Shown: positions 1 through 11,423 of the stretch, one piece after another
Position numbering within the stretch: position 1 is the first letter of the stretch
Layout of the letters: every line of letters starts with the position of its first letter
Origin: Pegoplata infirma
Lineage: Eukaryota; Arthropoda; Insecta; Diptera; Anthomyiidae
Length of the DNA: 64,000 nt
NCBI GenBank assembly: GCA_963921195.1
Contig: OY992536.1
Location: 176,522,995-176,586,994 of the forward strand
Direction: 5' to 3'
Notes under the pieces: generated by a model
What the model was told of the DNA's origin: nothing
What the model saw: only the letters and a program-made list of their open reading frames with translations
Databases searched by the model: none
Position numbers and translations under genes: made by a program

Positions 1-98
1 CTTCATACATGTATTCATATGGAGCATGTATGATCACATATTTTTCATATGTGATCACATATGAAACATGTATGTGCATATATGAACATTTTTCACCG
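1..98. repeat. Right end of a palindromic AT-rich element cut by the window edge
   Basis: The stretch is built of CATATG and CATGTATG words that fold on themselves (around positions 25-90) and ends in TTTTTCACCGGGC. That ending looks like the inner side of a DNA-element terminus. The other end lies outside the window, so the family cannot be named. Confidence 0.3.
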
Positions 99-149
99 GG
101 CACAGAAAAATTTTTAGATTTTAATATTTTTTTTTTTTACAGAAAAAGT

Positions 150-840
150 CTCAGATTCGTAAATCTTTTACTATAGAAAAAGCCTTATACTTAAAAACAT
201 TTCTTGTTTCGTATAGAAAAAGTGTTAGATTCTGAGTCATTTTTGCTATAGAAAAAGTATCAGATTCTGAGACGTTTTTTCGATAGAAAAAGTCTTTTTT
301 TCATACTATATTAAAAGTATCAAGATTCTGACCCCCTTTCCTATAGAAAAAGTTTTAAAACGTTTTTTATGTACAAAACGTCTAAGGTTCTGGCACTTTT
401 TTGCAAAACAAAAAAAGGTCTCAATTTCGGAGCCTTCTTCTAATAGATTAAGTTTCAACTTCTGATACTTTTTTTTAAACAGAAAACGCATCAGATTCTG
501 AGATATTTTCGTATTAAATAAGTCTCATATCTCTTTTGTCTGTAAATAACTCTAAAATTCTGGGATTTTTTTTCTATAAGAAAAATTAAAAAAAGAAAGT
601 CTTATATTCTGAAACATTTTTCCAATAGAAAAAATCTCAAATTCTGAGACATTTTTTCTATAGAAAAGATTCTGAGACATTTTTTTTATAGAAAATGTTT
701 CAGATTCTGAGACATTTTTCTTATAGAAAAAGTCTAGATTCTGAGACAATTTTCATATGCATAGAAAAAGTCTAAGATTCTGAGACATTTTCCTTATAGA
801 AAAAGTCTCAAACTCTCAGACATTTTTCTGAAAGAAAATG
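150..840 (-). repeat. 35-bp minisatellite array 1
   Basis: Degenerate tandem units of about 30-35 bp with the core CTCAGATTCTGAGACA followed by TTTTTCTATAGAAAAAG. The same unit appears in six other places in this window. The orientation is opposite to the cleanest array, at 43080-44375. Units here are diverged, with many indels, so this is an old copy. The short open frames within it are by-products of the repeat. Confidence 0.8.
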
Positions 841-1557
841 TCGACAGCTTTCGGAAGATGCCACCCTTCCGTCATCAGCACTCCTTCGATTGACACACAC
901 TTAATATGTGTCAGATTAAAATTAGCCATTTAAATGAAACTTTTACACAAATTAAGAATTGGAATTACTCCTCTTTGTGTTGAATAACCCGTATTCACCA
1001 TTTTTCGTGTTGTATTCATTTTTTCTTTTTAAAATTTGGTTTGGGGGAAATTTCCCTTTTTCCCCCAACTTCTTAAATTATAAAAACAAAAAATCTATAG
1101 ATTTTTTTTAAATTTCGTAAATAAAAAATTTTAGGATTTTCAATTTTATTATCAATGTATGTATGTAGTTTACCCCTTTAACGACTATAGGCAAGTTTAC
1201 TTGCCAAAGTGTTTTTGGCGATTACACAGTGCAACACCCAAAATCGGAATGGGATGAAACCAAAAGCAAATTAAAGTTGACATATTCCATAACAAAACGC
1301 TCAAGGCTTTTTTCTAGTTCAGAGCTAGATTTTTTTTACACGCATTTGAAGTTGTGAAATTTTGTTATAATTATTTTGTTATAAGTGAAATTTTATTATA
1401 ATTATAATAATAAATGCTTGAAAATTGTATTAGTGGCGTATGATTAATATTGTAATTGCCTTTAAATAACAATCATACGCAACGGTGTCCAGTGGTTTAT
1501 TTTAATAATTGTCTTTAAATAATAATCATATGCAATGGTGTACAGTGGTTTATTTTA
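841..1557. other. AT-rich stretch, no gene seen
   Basis: No coding frame, RNA gene or clear element is visible. The segment 1223-1350 is the left partner of an inverted repeat whose right partner is 4240-4356. Near 1433-1500 GGCGTATGATTAATATT recurs, a word also found in tandem near 32860-32960. Confidence 0.4.
1223..1350 (+). repeat. Left arm of a widely spaced inverted repeat
   Basis: Shares GGAATGGGATGAAACC, AAAAGCAAA and CAGAGCTAGATTTTTTT with the reverse complement of 4240-4356. The arms are about 120-130 bp and diverged, and they enclose the repeat copy at 1558-4050. They may be subterminal parts of a larger element into which that repeat was inserted. Confidence 0.6.
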
Positions 1558-1679
1558 ACAAGTAAGAAAGCTATATTCGGCTGTGCCGAATCTTTAAATA
1601 CCCTCCACCAATGTAAGGATTTAAAAAACAAAAAAGTTTGTTTTATTTATACCTCAGGAAATAACAATGTACCAAAAAG

Positions 1680-2395
1680 TGTACTTCCGGCACTTTTTAT
1701 AAAAGGTACTTTCAATAAAAGGTACTTTTTATAAAAGGTACTTTTAATGAAAGGTACTTTTTATAATAGGTACTTTTTATAAAGGATACTTTTATATAAA
1801 AGGTACTTTTTATAAAAGGTACTTTTTATAAAAGGTACTTTTTATAAAAGGTACTTTTTATAAAAGGTACTTTTTATAAAAGGTACTTTTTGTAAAAAGT
1901 ACTTTTTATAAAAGGTACTTTTTATAAAAGGCACTTTTTATAAAAGGTACTTTTTATGAAAGGTACTTTTTATAAAGGGTACTTATTATAAAAGGTGCTT
2001 TTATAAATGGTACTTTTTATAAAAGGTACTTTTTATAAAAGGTACTTTTTATAAAAGGTACTTTTTATAAAAGGTACTTTTTATAAAAGGTACTTTTTGT
2101 AAAAGGTACTTTTTATAAAAGGTACTTTTATAAAAGGTACTTTTTATAAAAGGTACTTTTTATAAAAGGTACTTTTTATAAAAGGTACTTTTTATAAAAG
2201 GTACTTTTTATAAAAGGTACTTTTTATAAAAGGTACTTTTTATAAAAGGTACTTTTATAAAAGGAACTTTTTATGAAAGGTACTTTTTATAAAAGGAACT
2301 TTTTATAAAAGAAACTTTTTATAAAAAGTACTTTTTATAAAAGGTACATTTTATAAAAGGTACTTTTTATAAAAGGTACTTTTTGAAAACGGTAC
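1680..2395 (+). repeat. 16-bp tandem array (GGTACTTTTTATAAAA)
   Basis: Roughly 44 head-to-tail copies of GGTACTTTTTATAAAA. Most are identical; a few have a base change or a deleted T. This is a young, homogenised array. The same GGTACTTTTT word is scattered at 17.8-18.5 kb and 22.9 kb. Confidence 0.95.
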
Positions 2396-2454
2396 AGAAT
2401 TTTCGGAACGTACTTGTTCCAGAATGTTTTATTTCACTAAAGGATCCTACATTT

Positions 2455-3190
2455 AAATTTCAAGTTTGAATAACCATTATTTCAGTAAATAAAAAAAAAA
2501 GTACCAAAGGTACTTTTTTTACCCCCGTAGAATCAACATTGGCTAAAAACGCGCCTTAGTGAATCTTTTTTCCGGGAGGTGAACCGACATTGCAAATTTC
2601 AATTTTCTAGTACCATTATTTAAGAAATATAAAATGTAATAAAAGTACATATTTTTACCCTTTTTACCCTATAAGAATCATCATTGGCAAAAACCCAGCC
2701 TTGTGGGATCTAAATTCGGGAGGTGAACATACAGTCCAAATTTCAAGTATATGTGACAATTTTTTAAAGAAATATAAAAAGTACCAAAAGTACAGATTTT
2801 TACCCTTTTTACCCCCTTGGAATCAACATTGGCAACAATCCAGCCGTACTGGATCTATATTCCAGGATGTGAACATACTGTCCAAGTTTTAAGTTTCTAT
2901 GACCATTATTTCAGGAGATATAAAAAGCACCAAAAGTACAGTTTTTTACCCTTTTTAACCCATTAGAATCAACACTGGCAAAAATCCAGCCTTAATGGAT
3001 CTATATTCCGGGAGGTGAACATACAGTCCAAATTTCAAGTCTCTATGATCATTAATCACGATATTTAAAAAGTACCAAAAGTACAGTTTTTGTCCCCTTT
3101 ATCGCCTTAGAATTAACCTTGGCAAAACTCCAGCCATAGTGGATCTATATTTGGACCTACAGTCCAAATTTCAAGTCTCTAGCTTCAGCG
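2455..3190 (+). repeat. 145-bp tandem repeat, about five units
   Basis: The anchor AATCAACATTGG (with small changes) recurs at 2531, 2676, 2821, 2967 and 3111, a period of 144-146 bp. Each unit also carries GGATCTATATTCCGGGAGG and CAAATTTCAAGT. It ends in CAGCGGTTTGGGCTGGGCGA and a GTCAGTCAGTCA tract. The same end in opposite orientation occurs at 17640-17700. Confidence 0.9.
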
Positions 3191-3857
3191 GTTTGGGCTG
3201 GGCGATGATGAATGAGTATGCCAGTCAGTCAGTCACATTGCTCTTTTATATACATAGATTTTCCGGATTTGGGCGATTTTTGCCAAAAAGTTTATTTCTG
3301 TTTTTTATTATTTAACAAAATTTATTTTTTTTAAATTAAAATATTTTTTTTTAAGAAATCTAAACAAAATTGAATTTTGGCGATATTTTACATCCGAGTT
3401 TGCGACAAAGCCAAAAAAAAGTCTGGCAACCCCGTCAATATGACGAAGCAAAAAAAAGGGACACACACACACATGCTTTGTACATACAAATGATTATCAA
3501 TGAAAACTTTTTAAAATATTTTTTTTATTATTTCTTAAAGAACTTTTTTCTTAAAAAACATTTTTAAATTAAATTTAAATATTGTTTTACATATTTTTAA
3601 GCTTTTTTGTAAAGATTTTTTTCCTTTTTCTCAGTTTTTTTTTTTTTTTTCATTTCCGTTTGTATTTACACAAAATATGAGTTAATTTAGGGTTATGTTA
3701 AAAAAAATAATGACTTTTTTTACGAATTCACTCATAACTTTTAAAATACTTAACCGATTTAAAAAAAAAATACAGTAGAGTCTGCCTGGATAAATTCCGC
3801 AACTTTTGGTACCAAGCGTTTAAATCGGTTCCGTATTGTTGCCAAAAACGTGATTTC

Positions 3858-3877
3858 AACAGACAGACAGACAGACG

Positions 3878-3912
<35 letters not shown>

Positions 3913-3913
3913 G
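3858..3913 (+). repeat. GACA/GACG microsatellite
   Basis: Near-perfect tetranucleotide run of GACA with a few GACG units, just before CATCGCTAGATCGAC. The same position in the other repeat copies also holds GACG/GACA units, so it belongs to the element. Confidence 0.95.
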
Positions 3914-4050
3914 GACATCGCTAGATCGACTTAAAATCGATCAAGGATCATGAATATATATACTTTATGGGGTCCTAAACCAATATTTCAATGTGTTACA
4001 TACGGAATGACAAACTTATATATACCCTCTATCACTAAGTGGAGGGTATA

Positions 4051-5117
4051 ATAATTTGGCTATTCAGTAAATAAGTACTGGACCAAGTGCAGCAGAATTC
4101 ATACCAGTTATAGCCAAAGTAATTTTGAGCTTAAGTTTGGAAGCTGGACCCCTACATTTTCAATAAGGGCACCGTCAGGGGCCCTAAAAGCAGGACATGT
4201 TTAGTACACAAAAACTTTAAATGCTTTAAAATCGCCAACTTTAAATGCGTGTAAAAAAATCTAGCTCTGACCTATAAAACGTCAGCTTTCATTTGCTTTT
4301 GGTTTCATCCCATTCCGATTCCGAAAGTTCGATTTTGTATCACTGTGTTATTTTTGTTCAAATGAAAGATAGGGTAAATGTCATAAAAGATGAACTGTAG
4401 AGTATTGTTTGCGCACTAAAAGTTAAGTTTACAGTAAGACTTTAATTTGATCCACTTAATCATTATAAGCCCTCAAAGTTTGTAAAATTATTTTCATTAT
4501 TTTAAGGACAAAAGGATCTTTACTTGTAGAGCAAAATCGGGGGCCAGAAGGGGTACATTACACATAACCTAAATACACAAAATGCTTTATTTCGGCTGCT
4601 AGTTTACATATGCGAACATAATTGTATGCCGAATGGTATTAAACAAGTACAAATATATTTTTTTAACAAAAAAATTATTCGCCGAATTTTTTTTTTTTCC
4701 GAGGAAATTTTTAAAAAAAAAATATTTTTTTTTTTTTTTGCAAATAATCTATTTTACATTGTGAAGGGTATCAATATATTCACCAAGGCCGAATTTAAAT
4801 TTTTACCTGGTAATGTTCAAAGTGATTTTGTATCGTGGAAAAATGAATTGCACATTTATTATTAATTGTTTCTCAACAAACTACATTGTTGTAATAATAA
4901 TGGTTGCCTCAAGGGAAATTTACCAAATAAAATATGTTGGTTACTGCAACTAAGCGTTTCAATTAGCATAAAATAAAGTTGTCAAATAAATCTGTTGTTT
5001 GTTGTCCTGAAAATTTTAAAATGTTTGTTTAGTGCAACACAAATATTTTTCTAAATCTTTTCACTTAAATGTCGAATACAGTTCATTATTTATTTTGAGA
5101 TTGTTGCTTTATACATA
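4051..5117. other. Repeat debris, no gene seen
   Basis: Contains the right inverted-repeat arm (4240-4356). The segment 4560-4815 is a diverged minus-strand fragment of the fly repeat: it is the reverse complement of part of 30100-30360, sharing the ACATAACCTAAA and CATATGCGAACATAATTG regions. Nothing else is recognisable. Confidence 0.5.
4240..4356 (-). repeat. Right arm of a widely spaced inverted repeat
   Basis: Reverse-complement match to 1223-1350, including TTTGGTTTCATCCCATTCC and AAAAAAATCTAGCTCTG. It lies just outside the 1558-4050 repeat copy, on the opposite side from its partner. Confidence 0.6.
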
Positions 5118-6014
5118 CAGTGGGCGACAATACATTGGAAACTTTTTTATAGTAGATGAAATTTGTTAAAGACAAAGTAAACAATACTAAACGTTATAAT
5201 TATCAAACAAGTATTATAAAAAAACGTTATGTAGGTAATTTATCAAGCTTTAATTTAAGCTTAATAGCGTAAAAATTGGGAAAATAATGAATGTGTTACG
5301 AGGGTCGATGTGGAAAATGAAAAAATTTATAGACATTTTTCAGAACATTTTTAAAAAATATTTTCGAGTCGAGTTTTTCCAAGTTAAAACATTAAAAATT
5401 TAAAAAAAGGTCCAATAGTTTTTATTCAGTGATCAAATAATTTTTCCAAGAACCCAAACAAACAGTGGAATTTTTTAAGTACAGTAGCAAAAATCTACAT
5501 TTTTTGACCTCAAATTCTTTTGACCACCAATTTTTTGTAAACAAAGAAAAGATGTTATTGTTTATTAATTTAAGTACACTAAAGTATATGCTAAGGATAT
5601 ATTAAGATAATTTTAATTTTTCTTTGTTAACAAAAAATTGGTGGTTAAAAGAATTGGAGGTCAAAAAAATGTGGATTTTTGCTACTGTACTTAAAAAATT
5701 CCACTGTTAGTTTGGGGTCTTGGAAAACTTATTTGATCACTGAATAAAAACTATTATACCTTTTTTTAAATTTCTAATGTTCTAACTTGGAAAAAGTGGA
5801 CTCGGAAATATTTTTTAAAAATGTTCTGAAAAATGTCTATAAATTTTTTCATTTTCCACATCGACCCTCGTAACACATTCCTTATTTTTCCAATCTGGAC
5901 ATAAGTTTTTTTTTATAATACTTGTTTGATAATTATAACGTTTAGGATTGTTAACTTTGTCTTTAACAAATTTCATCTACTTTAAAAAAGTTTCCAATGT
6001 ATTGTCGCCCACTG
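5118..6014. mobile_element. 897-bp foldback element, TA target duplication (Tc1/mariner-like)
   Basis: Termini CAGTGGGCGACAATACATTG and its reverse complement are flanked by TA on both sides. Almost the whole element is a palindrome: each arm of about 430 bp pairs with the other, leaving a loop near 5565-5615. There is no transposase. A transcript would form a very long hairpin. Assignment to Tc1/mariner rests only on the TA duplication. Confidence 0.85.
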
Positions 6015-6016
6015 TA

Positions 6017-7216
6017 TATCCATAATCATTAGCCTTACATTTTCTTCTTTGTTCGTTTGAAATTTCGTTTACCATTTATTTAAAATATTTTAACGTTAAT
6101 TTTGTTTATTTGTCTCTTTTGAGACCTATTTTTTTGTTAAACAAAGTGTATCTTTAAGAGAGCTGCCAGATTTTTGAAATTTTTATTTTCTATTTCATGG
6201 GATTGTGATACATGATTTACCACAACATTGTGTAAAAATTGGTTATTGACTTCAATAAAAGAAAATAGAGCATCAGACAAAATTAATTTTCTTTGGCAAC
6301 ACTTTCATGTTTATCCAAGATAAATAATTCAACAAACAACAGTTAAAAAAAAACAACAAACCTCTAAAGACTTATAATAACCAGCAGGTAGGCTTTTATG
6401 ATATTTTGATGGTAGACTGAGATTTAAAATAAAAAAGGTAGAATATCAAATTAACCCAACCACCACATTATCCCTGCACACATACACAACACTACTATAA
6501 AGCAACAAATCCATGGAGGGATATGGAAATATTGTCCTTAAAACAATAGTAGGCATAGTCTTATGCGAGTAATAAAAATCACAAACACACACACCTAAAC
6601 ATAATAGGTGCGATTTTTGAAAGTTTGAATTAGTAATTTTTTTTTTTTTATTTCATGAATTTTCCTAAAATTTATTTAAATTTAACTAAAAAATGAAAAA
6701 TGTTCTTAACTTTGAGGAAAAAAGTTTAGCTCATTTACTTATAAATAGCTCATAGTTTTCTTTAAATGGAGTTCTGGCAGGGTCTCAAGACCCTAATTTC
6801 AGATCTGACATTTTACATTCGCGAGATTTTACATAAGCACATATTTCGGTTAATACTGCAGACACGACAAAAAGTCCGGCATTTTTGTAGCTTTTGACTC
6901 GTATAAAACTGTCACAAAATACTCAAAAGACCTCCGAGTAATAGTTTTTGAGTTATCCAGTAAATACGATTCTCAACACCCTATAAGCCCATAATTTTCG
7001 TATCTAATAAACTAAGCAAGGTAAAGCGAAATGGTCAAACATTTTAGATCAAAATCTATGGCAACCCCTAAAAGACTCAACGGGGTCTAGAGCTAACAAG
7101 GTCTGGACCCATGGGGCCATGGTCGGCACCGAGCCTAGTCCTTAAATGTGTATGAAATATAATATAATAAAATTTTTCCTATTTTCTAGTAAAAGTTGGC
7201 ATACAATTAAATTAGT
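6017..7216. other. AT-rich stretch, nothing recognised
   Basis: No open frame of note, RNA gene, TIR pair or tandem array seen on either strand. Confidence 0.4.
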
Positions 7217-7852
7217 TTTTATACCCTCCGTCTAGAGATGGGCGCGTGAGTGATTTTTGACACACTCACTCAAAATCAAGTGAGTACAATTGAAATCAGG
7301 CACACTCACGCGTGAATCACGCTTTAATCTGCTCATGTGCCCATCTCTACCTCCAACCACAGTATGGGGGTATACTCACTTTGTCATTCCATTTGCAACG
7401 CATTGAAATATCGGTCGGGGACCCCATAAAGGATATATATTATTGATCCATGATCGATTCCAAGACATTCTGTGAATGTCCGTTCGTCTGTAGATGGCAC
7501 GATGTCCAAAATAAAAGAGCTATCCTCCTGAAATTTAGCACGCATATGTCTTATGGTCCTAGGCAGGTTAAGTTCAAAAATGGGAAAACTCGGACAAGGG
7601 GTAAAAAAGTACCCCCTTGAAGAACTGAACCAACCTTTGAAAAAATACACTTTTTTAAATTTTTTTTTTGTATTTTTGTTAAACAAATGAAACACTTGGT
7701 ATATGGATGGAAAGGTGCTCTAAACATCAGCCACTGACCCCATCACATCCACCTCCCCCCCCCCCCAAAAAAAACGGCGCTGACAATTTTATTTTTTTTT
7801 ACATTTTGCAGGGAATAAAAGATTCGGGACAGCTGAATATAAAACACTTGTT
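7217..7852 (-). repeat. Hairpin-ended fly interspersed repeat, copy B
   Basis: Reverse-strand copy running from TATACCCTCC at the left, through GGGGACCCCATAAAG and a C-rich run at 7747, to the degenerate hairpin ATTCGGGACAGCTGAAT at about 7822-7839 and AAAACACTTG. It is closest to copy C (12718-13247). A MITE at 7233-7349 interrupts the terminal hairpin. Confidence 0.7.
7233..7349. mobile_element. 117-bp hAT-like MITE
   Basis: Termini TAGAGATGGGC and GCCCATCTCTA, with GTGAGTG/CACTCAC-rich arms. Flanking 8-mers CCTCCGTC and CCTCCAAC match at 6 of 8 positions, which fits an old 8-bp duplication. Removing the element restores the terminal hairpin of the host repeat as seen in copy C. Related ends occur at 23400, 37664 and 61284. 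Confidence 0.75.
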
Positions 7853-8138
7853 TTTTCTTATTTTTAAGAAAAATATGAACTACAACAAACTAAAAAAAAT
7901 CTTTGGTGCTAAATCATTTTCATTTTTTCTTAAAATTTTGCTAAATTTCCTATTTTGTATCTCCTTTTAAAAGTGTAGGCTGGTTAAATTCATAAGGTTT
8001 GAAAAATCGGACCTGGAGGAAGGACTCGACGGTAAAGTTTTAAAACAAAAAACAGAGGAAAACTAAGCGATTTTTGGAGAAAACAAAGCGGTTTTTATAT
8101 GGTTTTAAGCATACATGGCAACATTTTCTACTACATCA

Positions 8139-8455
8139 TTTCCAGTTGTATTTTAAAATTTTCCAAATGTATTTTAAAATTGTCCAAATGTATTTTAAAA
8201 TTGTTCAAATTTATTTCAAATTTGACCAAATGAATTTTAAAATTGTCTAAATTAATTTTAAAATCATTAAAATTTTTCTAAAATTGTCCAAATGTATTTA
8301 AAAATTATCCATATGTACATTAAAATTGCCCAAATGAATTTTAAAATTGTCCAAATGTATTTTAAAATTACCCAAATGTATTTTAAAATTATCCAAGTGT
8401 ATTTGAAAATTTTTCAAATGTATTATAAAAATTTCCAAATGTATTTTTTAAAATT
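8139..8455 (+). repeat. Degenerate ~22-bp tandem repeat
   Basis: About 14 units of TTTTAAAATTGTCCAAATGTA with substitutions. No other function is visible. Confidence 0.85.
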
Positions 8456-8906
8456 CAGATATGTTTTGCGCATATGAAAAATGAATGGAAATATATGCAG
8501 TGTCATGATTTCCCCAAAACACTCTGATTTTCGCATAACATGTAAGTGGAAACATACTACATATAAGTCGAAAAACAGATTAATTATACTAGTCGCAAAA
8601 ATTAACAAGCTGGGCGCCTTGCTGGTTAAGCTAATTCGGGTACGCTAAATTTAATGGTGCTAGCCATTTTTCGAAGTTAGCGCTCGTATTCGCGATATTC
8701 GGGATTTAAAATTGTAAAGCTAAAGTATAAAAAAAAAATTTTTTTTTTTTGCTTTTGGGATAGCTCTTAAATATGAATTCAGAAAATGCATTGTTTTTTT
8801 CACGAAAAAAAAAAATCCGCGAGTTTTATCGCATTCTACACATTATTATAAATTAATAACACGGTGCTCACTCATTTTAATAAAAAGCTGGGAAACCTAC
8901 TGGTAA

Positions 8907-8972
8907 AGTTAATTCGAGTACGCTGAATCAAGTTAGCTAGCACCATTGAATTCAGCGTACTCGAATTAACTT
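8907..8972. repeat. Perfect hairpin, 23-bp stem
   Basis: AGTTAATTCGAGTACGCTGAA and its reverse complement, separated by about 20 bases. A diverged relative of the left half lies at 8626-8660. It is probably a remnant of a palindromic element that ended just before 8990. Confidence 0.8.
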
Positions 8973-9508
8973 TAACATTAGGGTGCCCACACTGAAAAAA
9001 TAACCTTCCTGATATTAATGAAACGGATTCACTATTTTGTTTTCATTACTTAAATGAAGGAATTCATAAGCTGATTGAAATTTCATGCATGTTATGAACA
9101 AATTTTATGAAACTTGTTTCATTAGATTTCATAATTTCGTTAAAAAATATCATAAGATTTTTTAGAACTAAATACAACTCTGCGTTGCGAATAAGAGAAA
9201 GAAAACAGAACAAAAACATACGACGTTTTATTACACCACGCGTGTTTAGTCTAATTGTAATTTTTACATGTGTGTTAACTTTTTTCTAATAAAATAAAAT
9301 AATTTTATATTTTTTGCTTTGTTATTGAAACTTGTGTGTGTGTTATGCTGGTTATATCTAATTGAAATTACAAGTGAAAAGTTCCGTATAAGTGTTTCTT
9401 TTGACTGTTTCTTATAAAATATAATATAATTTGCAACAGAAAAATAGTTTTTTAAGTCATTAAAATTTTGTGATGAAATGTAGGGTAATTTGTGTTGTTC
9501 CATTGCTA

Positions 9509-11048
9509 CACTCAAAAAAATAAAACTGTAAAGTTAACAAATTTTTTTTTGTTAACTCAAGTTTACTGGCTTTTTAGCAAATTTTTAGTTAAAATCAGCG
9601 TTTTAACTACTTTTTTTTAGTTAAGTTCAATTTACGAAAATACTAGTTTTGAACAAATTTTGAATTAATTTTTTTTGTTGACTTCAAAACTGAGTTTACG
9701 AATTTTTACTAATTAATTTGCTGATTTTTTCGTAACAAATTTGTTAAGTGAAATTTCTTGTGTAGCCTCCTACGCAAATCTCATAAGTTCTACTTAAGCT
9801 GATGAAAAAACAGAAAAAATAAACTTAAAATTTTTTACAAAATATTTTGTAAATTTTAATTTACGAAAAGTAATAAAAAGTTTAGCTGAATTCAACTAAT
9901 TTTTTTGTTAATATATGTACATCGTGAACCTATATTCAAAATATGCCAACTCAAATTTGACGGAAATGAGTTTCCGATAGCAAATAGCTCCCCTATGTAA
10001 AACCTATCTGCCATAAAAATTTCAGAGCAAAAAAATAATTTGTTGTCGTTTTACATCCATTTTTGTTATTCTGCTAACTCAAAGTACATATTTTTTTGGT
10101 GGAAATAAATGCCAACTCCCATTGTAAATTTCCAAAAATTTTTCAAAAAATTTTTTTAAAAAAATTAGACCACATATCTTATTGCATTTGCCATGCTAAA
10201 CACGAATCTTGTAAAGATTTTGATATCTAATGACTGGTTCTCGAGATATTGCCATTTTAAAAATATCGGTAAAAAGTGTTTGCAAAAAAAAAAAATGCTT
10301 ATATTTATGTAACTTTCAAACTATTTATCAGATTGAAACATTATGAATGGGGCAAATAAAGTCAATGATATAAGCTTTCAAAATAGCTTGTTTGGAGTGA
10401 CCCTATTGCAATACAGCGTGAGTTACAGAGTGCCAAAGTTGACCACCCTGAGATTAAAAGGCTTTCGGAGCTAGTAACTTTTAAAAATATGCAAAGATTT
10501 TTAATTTTTTGTTCAGTTTTTGCAATTACCGTACTAAGGATAACAAAAACCAAAAAAAAAAATTTTTTAAATTTTTCCAAAAAAAATTTATTTTTATTTT
10601 CCGACAAAATATGCCAACTCTAAAAAAATATTTGTTTTTTGATATAGTAATAAATGCCATCTCTAAAAAATACGCAAACCAGTGCAAAATATGAAAATTT
10701 TTGCATAGGTAAAAATTGTTTAGAATATTTAAACCATCTTGTGGAAGGTAATTGTTTATTTTTGCAATAATATGCGAAATAACTAGTTTTTTAGCTCTCC
10801 TGAACAGTAAGCTTTTTCGAGTTGGCATTTATTGAATATAGTTCGACGACATAAAAACGTTACGAAATTTCAGCTAAATTTTTAGTTAAAGTTACGTTTT
10901 TTTTTTTGCTACATTCATTCTACGAAAAGTTAGCAAAATATTTTTAGTTAAATTAACTAAAAATTTAGTAGGCCCAAAATCAGGTGCTTTTTTAGTTAAA
11001 TTTAACTAAATTTTTTGCTAACTTTACATTTTTTTTTTTTTTTGAGTG
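9509..11048. mobile_element. 1540-bp TIR element, TA target duplication
   Basis: The ends CACTCAAAAAAA and TTTTTTTGAGTG are flanked by TA on each side. The subterminal parts are mirror images: TGTAAAGTTAACAAA on the left against TTTGCTAACTTTACA on the right. They are rich in GTTAA and TTAAC words. It belongs to the same end-family as 54670-56662. It holds an inner segment (about 9926-10843) with its own inverted ends and no transposase. Confidence 0.85.
9926..10843. repeat. Inner segment with ATGCCAACTC inverted ends
   Basis: Left TATATTCAAAATATGCCAACTC-like and right GAGTTGGCATTTATTGAATATA-like sequences are imperfect inverted repeats. ATGCCAACTC or a close variant also occurs internally. 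Boundaries are approximate and no target duplication was found. It may be a further insertion inside 9509-11048. Confidence 0.5.
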
Positions 11049-11206
11049 TACGTTGTTGCTACGTTTTGGCAGCACGTGTTTTTAAAGTCATCGCGTTTGT
11101 GTCTTTTATAGTTTACCTTATATGGCAATTCAGACCAATTTAAGTTTGGAGTAAAATTTTGTTGTGTGTAAAAACTAGGTGAAAACCATAAAAAGTGTGC
11201 AATTAA

Positions 11207-11423
11207 GGGTCATGTCACAGACACAATTCCGTTCGGAAGTGGAATAAGTGGTTCACTCGAAAAACGCAAAGCAAATACTTTTTTTCGGAATGAAACCACT
11301 TTTAGCAATTCAATTCCACTTTGATTTTTGAAAGTGATTTCATTCCGAAAAAAAATTGTTTTGCGTTTTACGAGTAACAAATTTTTTTCAAATCCGATCG
11401 GAATTGAGTCTGTGACATGCCCC
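11207..11423. mobile_element. 217-bp MITE, TAA target duplication (PIF/Harbinger-like)
   Basis: Ends GGGTCATGTCACAGAC and GTCTGTGACATGCCCC, flanked by TAA at 11204-11206 and 11424-11426. The interior is mostly palindromic, with GGAATGAAACCACTTT pairing with AAAGTGATTTCATTCC. There is no coding capacity. Confidence 0.8.

Larger units (their letters stand above)
1558..4050 (+). repeat. Hairpin-ended fly interspersed repeat, copy A
   Basis: Begins with ACAAGTAAGAAAG and the perfect hairpin ATTCGGCTGTGCCGAAT. It ends with CATCGCTAGATCGAC, ATATATACTTTATGGGGTC and a terminal hairpin TATACCCTC...GAGGGTATA at 4021-4050. Other copies lie at 7217-7852 (minus), 12718-13247, 30070-32070 and from 63309 (minus), with fragments near 4560 and 60720. 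There is no coding capacity. This copy is long because it holds two tandem arrays. Sequences with these landmarks are common in flies; I do not assign a superfamily. Confidence 0.7.
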
